Shown: one piece after another, positions 8,078 to 19,807 of the stretch | Numbering within the stretch: the first letter of the stretch is position 1 | Layout of the letters: each line of letters begins with the position of its first letter | DNA from: Lyophyllum atratum | Lineage: Eukaryota > Basidiomycota > Agaricomycetes > Agaricales > Lyophyllaceae | Assembly (NCBI GenBank): GCA_014905825.1 | Contig: JACGCN010000002.1 | Coordinates: 1,488,001-1,552,000, forward strand | Reading direction: 5' to 3' | Length of the DNA stretch: 64,000 nucleotides | The notes under the pieces: model-generated | The model's database searches: none | Seen by the model: only the letters and a program-made list of their open reading frames with translations | What the model was told of the DNA's origin: nothing | Translations under genes and position numbers: made by a program

Positions 8078-10914
8078 CTACAAGGGCCAATCGAGTTTCT
8101 CTCCGAAGTTCCAGTGCACGGCCTTGACGGAGGTGTACTCTTCGAGAGCGTAACTTCCAAGTTCACGGCCTGTAAACGATTGTTGATTAGATACAAAAGT
8201 CGACACGTGTTAGTCACGAACGAACCTATACCCGACTGCTTCTTCCCTCCAAAGGGAACATTGTTGTTCAAAATATTGTATTGGTTGACCCAGACCTGCA
8301 ACAGAAACCATGTTAACGTGAAAAATCTGAGATGATGTTGTTCGGTGGAAACGCGGGGGTGGGGTACAGGGTTTGATGACTGACCGTTCCTGCCTCGAAT
8401 GCTGATGAAACACGCATGCATTGGTTTGCGTCAGCTATCAAAAAGCAACGATGAGCAGTATCCTCGTGCTTGAACAAGAAAAGAAGAAAAAGATAAGACG
8501 TACACGAATGGAGACCGGCACCCAATCCATAACTCGTGTCATTGGCCAGAGAAATGGCTTCCTCTTCGGTCTTGAATCGACCGACCGACAGGACCGGACC
8601 AAAGATCTTGCAAACATGACTTCAGCATGGAGACAGGCGCTGGAAGAGCCTCAATTGCTCACCTCTTCTTTTACCTGTTGCATGGCCACACGGATTAGTA
8701 GGAATACATAGTTGTTTATCATCAACTGTCCTGACAATTTTCATCTGTGGCTGGATCTCAGTAAAAACTGAAGAAGGAAGAGTTGTTGAAACGCGATGTA
8801 TACTCCACTAGCCGTAGGACTCACTCGTAGGATCGACAAAAAATCCTTTGCCTGGTCTTTTGGCACCACCGAGGATCGCTTTAGCACCTTCCTGTTTTCC
8901 CGCCTCAATGTATCCCCAGACCTTATCGTATTGACCTTTAGAAACCTAAGGACTCGTTGAGCTCCAATAAGTATGAACGAAAATATTTTTAAACATACCA
9001 CTGGGCCGCCCCCACTTTTATCGTCGAGGCCATCACCGATAACTTGGTCTTTCACTTTGGATACAAGCAAGCTGAGGAATTCATCATATACACTGTCTTG
9101 AACATAAACTCGTGATCCCGCAGTACAATCTTGACCAGAGTTATAGCATATTCCCAGGGCGGCCCAATTAGCAGCTGGATGAAGAGCCGCCGATAAGCAT
9201 TGTAGATTCCACAAATCAACAAGAATAACAGTAAAAAAAATGAAGTGTGGGTCCAGCCTAACGCTGCCAGCCTCCTCGCACATAGAGCGGGGACTTCTCA
9301 GGCCCGGCCTCCTGCCGCATGGAAGGCCTGCAGGCAAAAAGAGAACCTCGTGGAGAGCAGAGTACTGATGACCCTGATACGTCGAAACTGACATTGCTCA
9401 GACAACCCCGGAAACCCAGGAATGACATCTTCGACAATGCGAAATGCAAGCAATACCGGCAAAGCACGTAAGGTGATCCGTATGGGCACGACGACAGACA
9501 CAATGGGTGGTCAATGATCGGCTAACCTTGATCCAAGTCTGCAGATTCGAAAACGAGATGAGGAGACTTGCCCCCGAGCTCAAGTGAAACCTGGAATCGG
9601 TTATCCATTAGATATCGCAGTCATAAGGCAACGATTGGACAAGGACCTTCTTCAGATTACTCTTCGCAGCAGCTTCCATCACCTTGCGGCCAGTGATCGT
9701 GGAGCCCGTAAAAGCCACTTTATCAACATCGGGGTGTGCTGCCAATGCGGCACCACCCACGGGGCCGAAGGACGACACTGTGTTGACCACACCAGGTGGA
9801 AAACTATGAAAATGCGTGATACTAACCAAAAAGGATAGAGCGAGCGAAATTACCCTGCCTCCTTGACAAGCTCTGAAAGTTTCTGAGAATAGCGCCTCAG
9901 ATCCTAGCGTGCTGACATGTTTCATGATGTACGTACAAGCGCTGTGAGAGGGCAGAGTTCAGACGGTTTCATGACAATTGTGCAGCCCACCGCCAACGCG
10001 GGTGCAACTTTCCATGCCCTATTCGGGCTCAGACCTCTGCTCGAACACACAAAGTATATGAGAAACCAACCACATGTTGATGGGATAGTTCCAGGGTATG
10101 CTACCACGCAGGCCAGTCAGTAGAATCGAATCATAGCAGGACATGGACCATACATCTGACCGCAGACGCCAATGGGCTCGTGACGGGTGAAAGCAAGCTT
10201 TGACTTGTTATCGACTTCAAGAGTCTGTGATGAAAGGAGAAAAAGGCACTTGAGTTATGGACATATCCTGGGAAGAGGAGGCACACCTGGCCAATTATCT
10301 TGTCAGCCCATCCGGCGTAGTATCTGAGGCATTGTACACTGTCTCCGATATCGAAGTCCCTAATACTTTGTGTGAGATGTTGCAATCGGTAAATCACAAT
10401 CTGCGAATCACCTCGCGATCCTGAGAGGTTTCCCATTATTCAAGGACTCGAGCTCAGCGAGTTCTTGGGCATCTCTCTCGATCAGATCAGCAAGTTTGTT
10501 GATCAGCCTAGACCTTTCAAAACCCGTAACATTCTTTCCCCAGGTGGTTTTGAAGGCATTTCTAGCAGCTACGACAGCAGCGTCGATGTCCTTAGCCGAT
10601 GCTTTTGATTTGTCAGTCGTGAAACAAGGCAAAATAGGCAAGGACCGTACCGGCAACAACAGAGCAGATAATTTCTTCTGTGGCAGGGTTCACGGCACTG
10701 AATACTGTGTTAATCGACCCCTATCGAGACGGGACGAGACATACTGTATCAACTCCTTGGAATCAACCGATGGCACGAACTCGTTGTTGATGAATAGACC
10801 CGTAGGTACAGTTATCTGTTTGTTAATCGCTGAGATGTTGATGGTGACTGGCTGGGCCATGTTATAACTGCGTGTAGATTTGAGGATAACTGCTGGGATC
10901 CTGCGAAGTAGCAT
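8078..10914 (-). CDS. NAD(P)-dependent aldehyde dehydrogenase
   Basis: About 500 residues in more than ten exons. It should oxidise aldehydes to acids. Marks in order are [62 protein letters not shown] (NAD site), [18 protein letters not shown] (general base Glu), the catalytic Cys in [14 protein letters not shown], and [36 protein letters not shown]. The codon group VKEE is a 12-base exon at 8663-8674. The intron at 9175-9526 is 352 bases, far longer than any other here. Two in-frame ATGs exist. The one at 10914 adds 18 residues ([18 protein letters not shown]) that look like a mitochondrial leader. The one at 10860 (MAQPV) gives the usual cytosolic N-terminus. Confidence 0.92.
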
Positions 10915-11368
10915 CTCATTAGCTCCAATGGATCAGCTGACGGCGTGTGACAGCGCCAGGTTTTCGTGCCAGCAGTGGACCTTAATCATTGTGACCATCG
11001 CTGCGAACGGCGTACTCTGGCCCCAGTTCAAGTCCGTGTCCGCCTCAGGCTCGCGCGGTCTTCCGAAGTACATGTAGTTTCATATCATGTACGGAAACCT
11101 ATCTGGTGAACCTCAAAATGCATGTTGAGACACCCGTAGTATTAGCTGCCTCGCGTTTTGTTCTACTGAAATTGGGCTCACTATCTAAGCATAACCTGAT
11201 GCAAATCTGCACCCTAACGAGTATAATTTTCCCAAATCCCGGCGTGAAGTAGGTAGTATCATGATCATGTGATCCGTGAAGCAATAGTCGGCTCTTTCCG
11301 AAGCATTCCGACGCCGAGGACACTGGACAGTTGTTGAACAAGTCGAGATAGTAGACCAACAAACCACC
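10915..11368. other. divergent ALDH / COX8 promoter region
   Basis: About 450 bases between divergent starts. No coding frame is convincing. It probably holds both promoters; I recognise no specific element. Confidence 0.4.
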
Positions 11369-11724
11369 ATGTCGCTATCCATTCTCGCCCGCTCTCCTGT
11401 CCTTCGCCAACAGGCCTCGGCCCGTGCCCGTTCATTCCACACCTCTTCATCAGCTCGCTCTGCCCATGGCCATTACCACGTAATGTTCCATTCTCTAACG
11501 CCTGGTTTTACTAAGCTGACTGACCATGTCCTGTTTGTAGCATCTACCTTTCAACTTGCCTGGCGAAAAGAAGGGAATTTTTGCAGTGAAAATCATCGCT
11601 TTCCTTGGCACAGGGTTCGCCATCCCTTTCGCCGCCGCGAAATGGCAACTGTACGGCGTTTCTCGTAATTTTGCATCTGATACTTATACTTCGTTCTAGG
11701 CACAAGTCCCAAAGTGGAGCATGA
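11369..11724 (+). CDS. COX8: cytochrome c oxidase subunit VIII (VIIc type)
   Basis: Three exons (11369-11479, 11541-11650, 11700-11724) give 81 residues. It is a small nuclear-coded subunit of complex IV in the mitochondrial inner membrane. The N-terminus is a typical Arg/Ser leader (MSLSILARSPVLRQQASARA, then a cleavage-like SFHTSSSARS). The mature part starts at HLPFNLPGEKKGIFAVKI, followed by one transmembrane helix (IIAFLGTGFAIPFAAAKWQ), exactly the family pattern. The gene ends 80 bases from the end of the convergent Dicer gene. Confidence 0.93.
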
Positions 11725-11804
11725 GATAGATAAACGTGGAAGGAGGCCAACACTAGATATCGTTGTCTATCGGCATCAAATTTATACATCGTTTGAGGTC
11801 GAAG

Positions 11805-14800
11805 TTATTCGAGTATCATACCCTCCTCGGGCTCGCTTTCTTTGGGCGAGGCGGTCTCGTCTTCTATCATACCCTCTTCCGGATCGCTTTTCTGGGGGGA
11901 TGCATCTCCAGCAATACCCTCCTCTGCCTCGCTTTTCAGGTACACATACGGCGTATCTCCGATGACCTGGCTATCCCCCTCCGGGGCTTCTAACGCCCGA
12001 TTTGCTTTCTTATTCGTCGCGTTTTCTTCCCCTGACGTAGGTATTCGACAATCACAAGTTCTGGCAAAAAACCCCGGGTCACCTTCCAGTGCGTCAAGGG
12101 CGAAGAAAGAAGCGCGTCGTGCAGCGATGTTTGGATCAGGATCCTCAGCACTTGCCAAGACAACATCGTGCACGACGACTGTTTGATCGCGTTAAGTTTC
12201 TTATCTGAGGGTGAAATGCAAGGAAACTTACTATGGGCAACGTTCATTTTCCTCTCCTTCGTCTCGTTTGATGTCTTGAATTGTCGACACCTCCTCCTTT
12301 GGAATAATTCGAACAGAAGCTTAGTCGGGTGATGCGAAAGAGTCTTCAGCGTGATATGTTTCTCGTAGAAGGGCCGTAGAAACTTGTCGAAAACTATATC
12401 AACGCCTTTTGATGAAAAATCGTCTGCAACATGCACAGCTCCCAGTACGGACTCCACGATGTCCGAGAGTGTCTAAGGTGAGAAAGATTTGATCAAGAAG
12501 TGCCTCGAAGTTGAATGACTACACAGACCTTCGGCGCAGAAAGCTCCAACCAGAATTGGCCTGGTGGGCGACCTTCTTTGTCGGCATTTTTATACTCCTT
12601 GGCTTGACTGGCTTTGAGTCTTGTGATATAATCCTGAATGCTTATTTGCAGGACGTGCGATTTGTAGAGGAAATGTTCATAAAGACCAGAGAGCACACAA
12701 ATAGCCGCAAGTGTCGAGTTAGATACCATCGCACCCTGTTATTGATGCAATGAATACACCGAGTAATCCAGGGAATATAACTTACCTTGAGTAAGGTGAG
12801 TCCGCCTGGCGTTAGGTGCTGTTCTCGGTCGTAGAGGTGCCGGATGACCACTGGCACCTAGGGTGAGATCGACCAGTTCAAGGAGAAAGATCGTTACGAA
12901 CTGAAGTCGAGGATTGCATCGCCGATGAACTCCAATCGTTCAGATATGACAAATTCATGGTCTGGTACGGAAGAATGCGTCTAGTCCAAAACATAAAAGA
13001 ACGGATTGAACATGACAAAGGAAATAATGTACCAATGCCTGTGATAGGAGGTGCGGTTGATCGAACTTGTATCCGATCATGCCCTGGACCGCTGCGATTG
13101 ACTCAGGTTTCAGTTTTGTCCTCAATTTGGGAGGGGCTGCCTTGAATCTTTTCCCAAAGTCTGTCCACATATTGATATCGGAAATGGGAATTCCAAGCGC
13201 TTTAGCGATCTTGAGTCCCAAATCTTCCCCGCCTGTGAGGTACCCAGCCCCCATGATGGCTTCAGCGACATCAGCTACCGCCTATGTGTAACAGAAGATG
13301 AACATCGCTAGCGTATACATGAGCAGTCAAGCTGACCTTATCTCCCAACCACTGTGTCTTGTCTACCGGCCCTCGCTTTCTCTTCTTCTTCTTCCTCTTG
13401 TGTTTGAGTTTTGTTTGGTTGTTTGCAGATGCCAGCACGTCTATTCCGATGCCACTGGACTGATGACAAGAGGTCGGGACAACTTCAGTGGATGGCTCGA
13501 CCTCTGCTAGGTCGCCCAATTTTTCCTTGGATTCGGAAAACAAGTCTTCCCCTGCTCGGTTCGTCGGACCAGGAACTGTAAAACCTGGCGGGTACCAGAA
13601 TTTCGGAGTGAATAATTTTGACTGGATGTAGGTAGGCAATCCAATGCGGGACGCTTGCTGGAACAAATATTTGTTGCTGATGAGCTCTTTCCGTGCAGTA
13701 TGTAAGACTCCTTCTGTGCCAGCTGGATGGGCTACGAAGACATAGATGGAGGAGAAGTGTTTCAGGAACGCATCACCTGCGATAGTTCTATCAACAAGCA
13801 CGAAGCACACAAGACGGTGAGATCTCACCAAGTAATTCCAGGCGTTCGTAGTCATATTCGACGCCACAAGAGGGCGTGCATAAAGCCATGTGCAGGAGCT
13901 TGTCAGATATCGCGTGATCAAAAAACTGTGCATTCAATTCCTTTACAAGAAGAAGGTCGTCGATGCGCCGGGTTACTGAAGGTAGAAGACGTGCGGTGCG
14001 CAAAGTACTGAAGGATTCAGCTCGAGTGACATACTAAGATAAAGGGACGGGATCACCTCGCAGGTATCGTGCATTTGAAGCATAGCTCGGGTATCAAATC
14101 TAAAGACAGAGGCTAAGGTTGATTGTCAGGTACTATAACTAGACTCACATTTAGCGTGGAGCTTTGTCGAAGACGACAAAGGACGAGAAGTAGGGTTTAA
14201 CTGGTTCAAGATAGCCGGGACAGTCGAGATTTCAATCAAAGGCTGATGTTCATCTCGCAAGCCCTCAAACCCTTTTCGAGCCTTGCAAAAGGCGAGGAGA
14301 TTGTCATAACCTGCTTCACGCTGCATTTGAATTAGAAAAAGATCTATCAACATGATGTTAAGTCAACCTACCGGACTATCCATCAATTTGCTTAAGGGAG
14401 ACAAATCAGGTCTCATCTTGATAGCAGTATATCTCCTGGTAAATTCTACTGCGCGATCTTGGATGACCGCGTCTTGGATATCCTTTTGAGCTTCTGTAAA
14501 CGTCGCTGATTTAAGCGGGGTGATATAACTATTGGCGGCGAGGTTGACAAGATCCCAAGGAATGCATTCGGCGATCGAGGGAAGTCTGAGTGGATTATGA
14601 GGAGCTGAATTCTTGGAAGTTGTCCATCTGGGTGTCAGGGGTGCAATGAAGTATACCATGTCGGCCAGAGAACAGTCAAAGGGTTTATTGGAAATGATGC
14701 GGCACACTCGGAGAGTGTAAAGATAGAGATCATGTAGCTGAGTCTCCTCGAGTCGTAGTGCTGCACCGCGATTGATGTCAATGACTGCGGGAACGCCAGA

Positions 14801-17719
14801 ATAGAACATTCTGAGACTCGGAAGATCAGGTAGAGGTTTTCGAGTAAGGAGCACCAAAGGAGCATAAGGTTGCATATCTTCGTCTGTATGGGTAGTGGAT
14901 ATAATCATAGGGTAGAGTGATAGCGTAGATAGATTCTTCGTGTTTGTCCAGAAATCTGGGTCCTTCATGATGTAGTTCCGTGTACCAGCCGGTTTCAGGT
15001 CGGTGGAAATCTTGCCGGAATCAAATGTGGGATTGATCCTTAGACTCGAAGATGGCGGGAAGAAACGATAGTCAAGGACTCCTGCGGAAGCAAGGCTCTC
15101 ACATAGTCTATAGCAAGCGGCACACTTGGCGTCATCTTTAGAGGTGCAAGCGGGACTTCTAGCCTGTTCGAGGCCGGGGAAGGTGACAGTACAAATGAAA
15201 GTGCAAGGCGAACGAGGCCCTTCACGTTGCTCTTCGAATTGAACGAGCATTTGGCCCGGTTTCAGAAAGTCCCCCAGACCTGAAGACGCAATGCGACCAA
15301 CCACCCCCACAGAATCCCGAGGGTAGATACGGCTGCTGGTAGTGGGGTCTTGGATAAACATATGTCGATCATAATTGTCCTCGATATCTACGCCATATGT
15401 ATCGGCGGGCTGGGAGATAGCCAGAGGGGCCAAAGCTTCGCGGTAGGTGGATATAGCCACTGATTTGTCATCATTCCTATCATGGTTGAAATTTGGGTCT
15501 GACGTTCTTTGATCTCTCTCGACCAAGTGTACCAGGTGTGTTCCAGGTCTAACGGCGAAAGCTCCACTATCAGCCAGACTTTCAAAGTGATTGAAACTAT
15601 GGAAGAAGGGTCAAGCATTATCTCACATTATAAGTGGTGGATCTGCATACTATATCATGATCGGCACTTTTGGCATGTCGATATCCTTGTCCCGCTGCGG
15701 GATGATCAAAAGATTATAAACTCCTGCAGTAAAGCTATGTAAAATTTCCTGCCGTTGTTGTACAGAAATGTCAATAGATAAATCAGGGCAGTGGCTTAAG
15801 CTCATACCTGGCGCTGGGAGCCCTCCCCAAGTAACGCAACTGGTCGCAAGAAACCTAATTGGTTGTCTAGTTTCCGCAGCAGGTCCGCGATAGAAAGTGC
15901 GATGATTTGCTGTTTAACTGGAGGGAAGTATGAGTAGAAGTTACATTTTGAGGTGAAGTTCCACGTACCGACAACGATCCCATGAAATGACTCCCCATAC
16001 GGCTCGCATGATTCCAGAGTCCTGATCAGCATTAGGAATTTATGGCTGACGTTGAAGCCCTGTGAACTAGGATCTAGATTGGGCATGACGAAAGTATAGT
16101 TCTTGATGAGGTCGCGCATTCGAGTCTGAACAACCGATATAGGCTCTCCTTCTATGCGACTGCCAGCACGCAACTGAGCATCGATTTCCTTCAAGGCACG
16201 TCGCCAAACAAGATCGGAAGCACAAGGCCCTACTTCATTAAGTGCATGCCGTGAATCTCCGAAGTGTTTGCGAAAAACTGTCCCCGTCGGATCCAGACGC
16301 AGTAACTCATTAAGGAGAGTAGATACAGCCAGTTGCTTCGTTCGGTCATAGAGGAGAACGACCTCATTTGAGCAGACCGCCGAAGAATCGTCCGTGATTC
16401 GTTGACCAGTAAGATCAATGACTTTGGCGTCCATCATGACCCCGGTTTCATGTATGACATGACCCATATGCATGGAAGCAGGGAGCGGCGCAAACCCAAG
16501 AATGCGGGGGCGGGAGAGATAATCGGTAACCAGGTAGAAATTATGCATGATCTGCAGTGTAGAAGTTCCCATCTGACCGCGGTCGTTAAATATGTTGCTG
16601 AAGATGAGAGCCTGAAATTGGGTCATGGCCAGTGTTCCGCGAATAAGCGACTTGAGTAGGACCTGTAATAAAAAGAGATTCAGCGGAGTCTTTTGAGAGG
16701 GACCGGTTCTACTCACGGCCGGGTTTACAATCACGACATCTAGTCGTAGGAAACCCGCCCAAGGCTCGGCTTCATCGCTGCCGTCTATAACATCATACCT
16801 TCCAACGGAAAGGTCGGGGGCTACTGAGTGGAGGCTGGTAGCGTGTGCATCGAGCGAAACATCGTTACTGCGAAATATCAAGCGTCAACAAGAACGGAAC
16901 ATGACGAATCATCACCCACAATGTACGAACTTCACCACCCATAACGTAGTTCGACGTCGTTTCGTCGCGGGATTGGGGCGCAGCCGCTCATCTGCAAGAG
17001 TCCACTCCAGAAATTGAACAATTGTAGTCACAGTCGCTGTTTGGAGAGAGTACGTCAAATCTGATATTTCTGCAACAGACGAGAGTACATACATTTGCCC
17101 GGCGGTGTGATAATGATTGCTGGTGAGACACCAAGGACATAAGAGAAAAATAGACGATAGTGATGAGGAGTGACTCACTGTTTCGCCGCTTGGCTCCTTC
17201 CAAGACCTTGTTTTTATCAACTTCTGAAAGAGGGGTTTCAGCATCAATTTTGAGTCTCTTCCTAGCCATTCCGGAAAACGCCTCCACGTCTGGGAGATGA
17301 CGCTTGCCAGAATCTCCAGAGGGCAAAAAAGCAGAGGATGCGGTGTCAGATGGATGAGCCGCTGCAGTGAAGTCCAGAATGGACGCGCTGCTGCTAGGTT
17401 CATCCAACCTGTCCTGCTGGGAATTGACTGGAAGATCTTTTTGCTTCCATGTCCGCTTCCACACACTCAGCATGCTTTCGTGCCTCGGTAAGAGTCCAGC
17501 TATTGTGATACTGTCCGTACGAGGGCGATGAAGGGAGATCGAGCCTAAAGCACAGTGAGTTGATGGTAAGACGGGTGGCAAAGTTTTGTTGTGCTTTAAT
17601 TGTTCTTGAGACTTACTCCTCACCACTACGACTGTCACTGCCTGTTTTCTCTCATTTCTTGTCCTAATTTTTTGTCTATTCTTACTCCAGTCGAGTTCAG
17701 CGAACAATACAAAGCTCAT
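11805..17719 (-). CDS. DCL: Dicer-like RNase III with degenerate helicase domain
   Basis: A many-exon gene of roughly 1,450 residues. In order it has: a disordered N-terminus; a DExD/H helicase-like region (about 17250-15540); the Dicer dimerisation domain DUF283 (AKCAACYRLCESLASAGVLD, about 15050-15150); a platform/PAZ-like region (15040-14100); RNase IIIa (ERLELLGDAFLK and ADVAEAIMGAGY); RNase IIIb (ERLEFIGDAILDF and TLSDIVESVLGA); and an acidic tail. All four acidic pairs of the two nuclease centres are present, so dicing of dsRNA should work. The helicase keeps a GKS P-loop (IIITPPGKST, split by an intron), but the DECH box reads SNIF and motifs III, V and VI are lost. No clear dsRBD is seen beyond a remnant (about 12060-12180). 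The start is uncertain: 17719, or the ATG at 17473 (MLSVWKRT). Confidence 0.88.
11806..11945 (-). repeat. three degenerate tandem repeats in the Dicer tail
   Basis: The last 45 or so Dicer codons contain three copies of a unit reading KSEAEEGIAG, KSDPEEGMIE and ESEPEEGMIL, spaced 14-16 residues apart. The DNA copies share catacCCTC, CTCG and gcttt blocks on the plus strand. They give the protein a short acidic repetitive end. Confidence 0.6.
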
Positions 17720-17720
17720 G

Positions 17721-17728
17721 TATAAATA
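17721..17728 (+). promoter_or_regulatory. TATA box of the gene at 17766
   Basis: TATAAATA matches the consensus exactly and lies 38 bases before the ATG at 17766. It sits two bases beyond the putative Dicer start codon at 17719, so the two divergent genes share about 46 bases. Confidence 0.45.
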
Positions 17729-17765
17729 AGAGGCAGGCTAATCACCATTTCGTCACCCGATCCTG

Positions 17766-19301
17766 ATGAATGTCAACAACGCTGCAATCGTTCAAGAGCT
17801 TGGAAAAGGTCTAGACAACCAAGCCAATAGTCTCACTGTTCCATCTACGAGGAGAAGGGTACTCTCGGATCCATGCCTTCCCGAGCGCCTCCCTTCGAGC
17901 GGTATGTCGAGTTAAAATCAATTTTGAGCAAGCTTGACATCTTTGACAGGCTTTATACAGCGAGAGGCGGAGGACCTGGCACCCAAAGCCATCCTTCGAC
18001 AGCTGCGCCGTAGTCCCTCACCACCAACTCCAGGATTGGAAACCCATTCAGATGCCTCACAGCGTGGTCGAAGAGCTAGCGTATCATCTGTGGCGTCGTC
18101 CTCGTCGACGACTGCTCCGAAATCTCCGAAAGTTGATAGCAAAACCTCATCTTGGACTGAGCCGCAGGTCAGCTCACTTCATGATATTTTTGTATAGCTA
18201 TCTCATGTCGTTCTAGCCATTCGAAGTGTTTAGGGCTATCGAACGCAAAGACATCATATTTCTTATGGAAATTCGTGATCGGGGCTTTCCTGTGAGTGCA
18301 AAGGCTTGAATCTGTCCTTCCGCTGATCGTCATTTCAGCTATTGCTTCGAAAAACGGGTGATGCCACCCCTCTGCTTCATGCAATGCGGATAGGGCAGTC
18401 ACATCGAGACGTTGCAATCCTCCTCTTGGGCGCCTTTTCGCGCTGGATCAACCACCTGAGTGATGAAGATGTGCCCAAACCACGTACGAAGATAATCCTA
18501 AAGGCGTTGCGTACATGTTTTCACTTCTTCATCAAAGCGTCTTGATTGACACTCTGCAAAGGGACTAACCTCAAACTTGCTATAGACTACGGTCTTGCGA
18601 AGTCCCAAAGCGATCTGACAGCCTCTTTCCTCCAGACTTTGATTATGAGTGAAGGTGATAAGTGGGTCTGGGCGCAAGTTTCAACCATCTCGAGCGCTTT
18701 AAACGCTGGTACAGCTGGACAACCTGTTAAAGCTGCCGATTCTGCTGTACGCCGCTTGACAACGAGGGAACTGGGAAAGGCTCATCTAATAGCTACCCTC
18801 GAGGATTAGTATGTTCAAGCCATTCCCGTCGTAAATGAACATTAATTATCCCGTTATCTTGGCAGTGTAGCTAATGCCACCGGGTTTGGTACTTTGGTTT
18901 TTGGTATTGAAGCTTTTTTAATCATTGCCTATAGGGATTTATTGATGCTCGGTGCATGGAATAATGCCTTAGCGACGATTCAGGGCGAAATGATACCGGT
19001 ATGCTTGATTACTGTAATGCAAGCCTACGCTGATGTTTATGAATAGGCCTACTACTTTGCTCGTGACGATCGCGTCTACAAGGCTTTCGTGGACAGACTA
19101 GATCAACACAAAGTCGCTATCCAGCACTCTTTGAGTCGACGCCTTAAATGGCAACTCAGGGTCCTAAGGACTGTGCTACAAGGTAGAACGACAACACATC
19201 ATGTGAGTGAAACTTGGCTGAGGCCCTCATCGTAACTCACTTCATAACAGCGGAAAATTGAGCTACTAGCAGGCGAACTAGATGAAGGTGAAGGAGTGTG
19301 A
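17766..19301 (+). CDS. conserved fungal protein of unknown function
   Basis: Eight exons (17766-17901, 17950-18167, 18217-18291, 18339-18510, 18562-18808, 18866-18998, 19047-19202, 19251-19301) give 395 residues. I do not recognise a named domain. Residues 45-115 are Ser/Pro-rich and disordered. From about residue 118 the protein is helical and looks conserved in character (PFEVFRAIERKDIIFLMEIR, TPLLHAMRIGQSHRDVAILL, TNLKLAIDYGLAKSQSDLTA). The stretch around TPLLHAMRIGQSHRDVAILLL resembles one ankyrin-like helix pair. The C-terminus is a basic and then acidic helix (LSRRLKWQLRVLRTVLQG, then ELDEGEG). No signal peptide or clear membrane span is seen. It is divergent from Dicer across a very short gap. 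Confidence 0.8.
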
Positions 19302-19807
19302 CAGGTCTACCGGTCCTTTCTTGAAATCTCCTTGTAGTTCTATGCTACTGACCTTCCAGGGAATGATCATTTACATCGGATAACGTGCTGTTCTGCTCGC
19401 CAATCCCGTCATCTTCTTCCATTCTTTGCTCGTAAAAGGTGCCCAGCCAGGTTAAAATCACTCCTGGTTGTTGGCGTATCATCGAGCATATATCAAACCA
19501 CAAAGGAGACCTCATTAGCTGTCCCCAATCGAAGCTTTTGCCCTCCTTGGTGTCAAGAGTTTTCGACGATTGGGGGCGTTGAGAGATGGGATCCAAGCCA
19601 GTCGGCTACATTATCTTACATCTAGGAAATTAGTGTATTACGCGACGGAGGATATTATGCTTACTATGTTTACTAAGATGATATCTACCTCTGCTACATT
19701 TGTAACTGAGGACGATCGTAAGATCCGCCTCGGTAGACCTACAGAACATTATAATAACGAAGTTTCAGTGGTCCAGTTAGACTAGGCTAGTCTCCCAATT
19801 TTCGGTT
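19302..19807. other. intergenic, convergent 3-prime ends
   Basis: About 500 bases between the ends of the unknown gene (+) and the DUF7719-like gene (-). A minus-strand frame of 83 codons (19345-19596) has no family features. I see nothing supportable. Confidence 0.4.

Noticed and set aside
9240..9510. Open frames inside the long ALDH intron
   Set aside because: They fall between residues that are adjacent in all aldehyde dehydrogenases and show no protein similarity.
19345..19596. An 83-codon minus-strand frame between convergent genes
   Set aside because: No family features, no splice context and no clear start context; it lies in a 3-prime flank.
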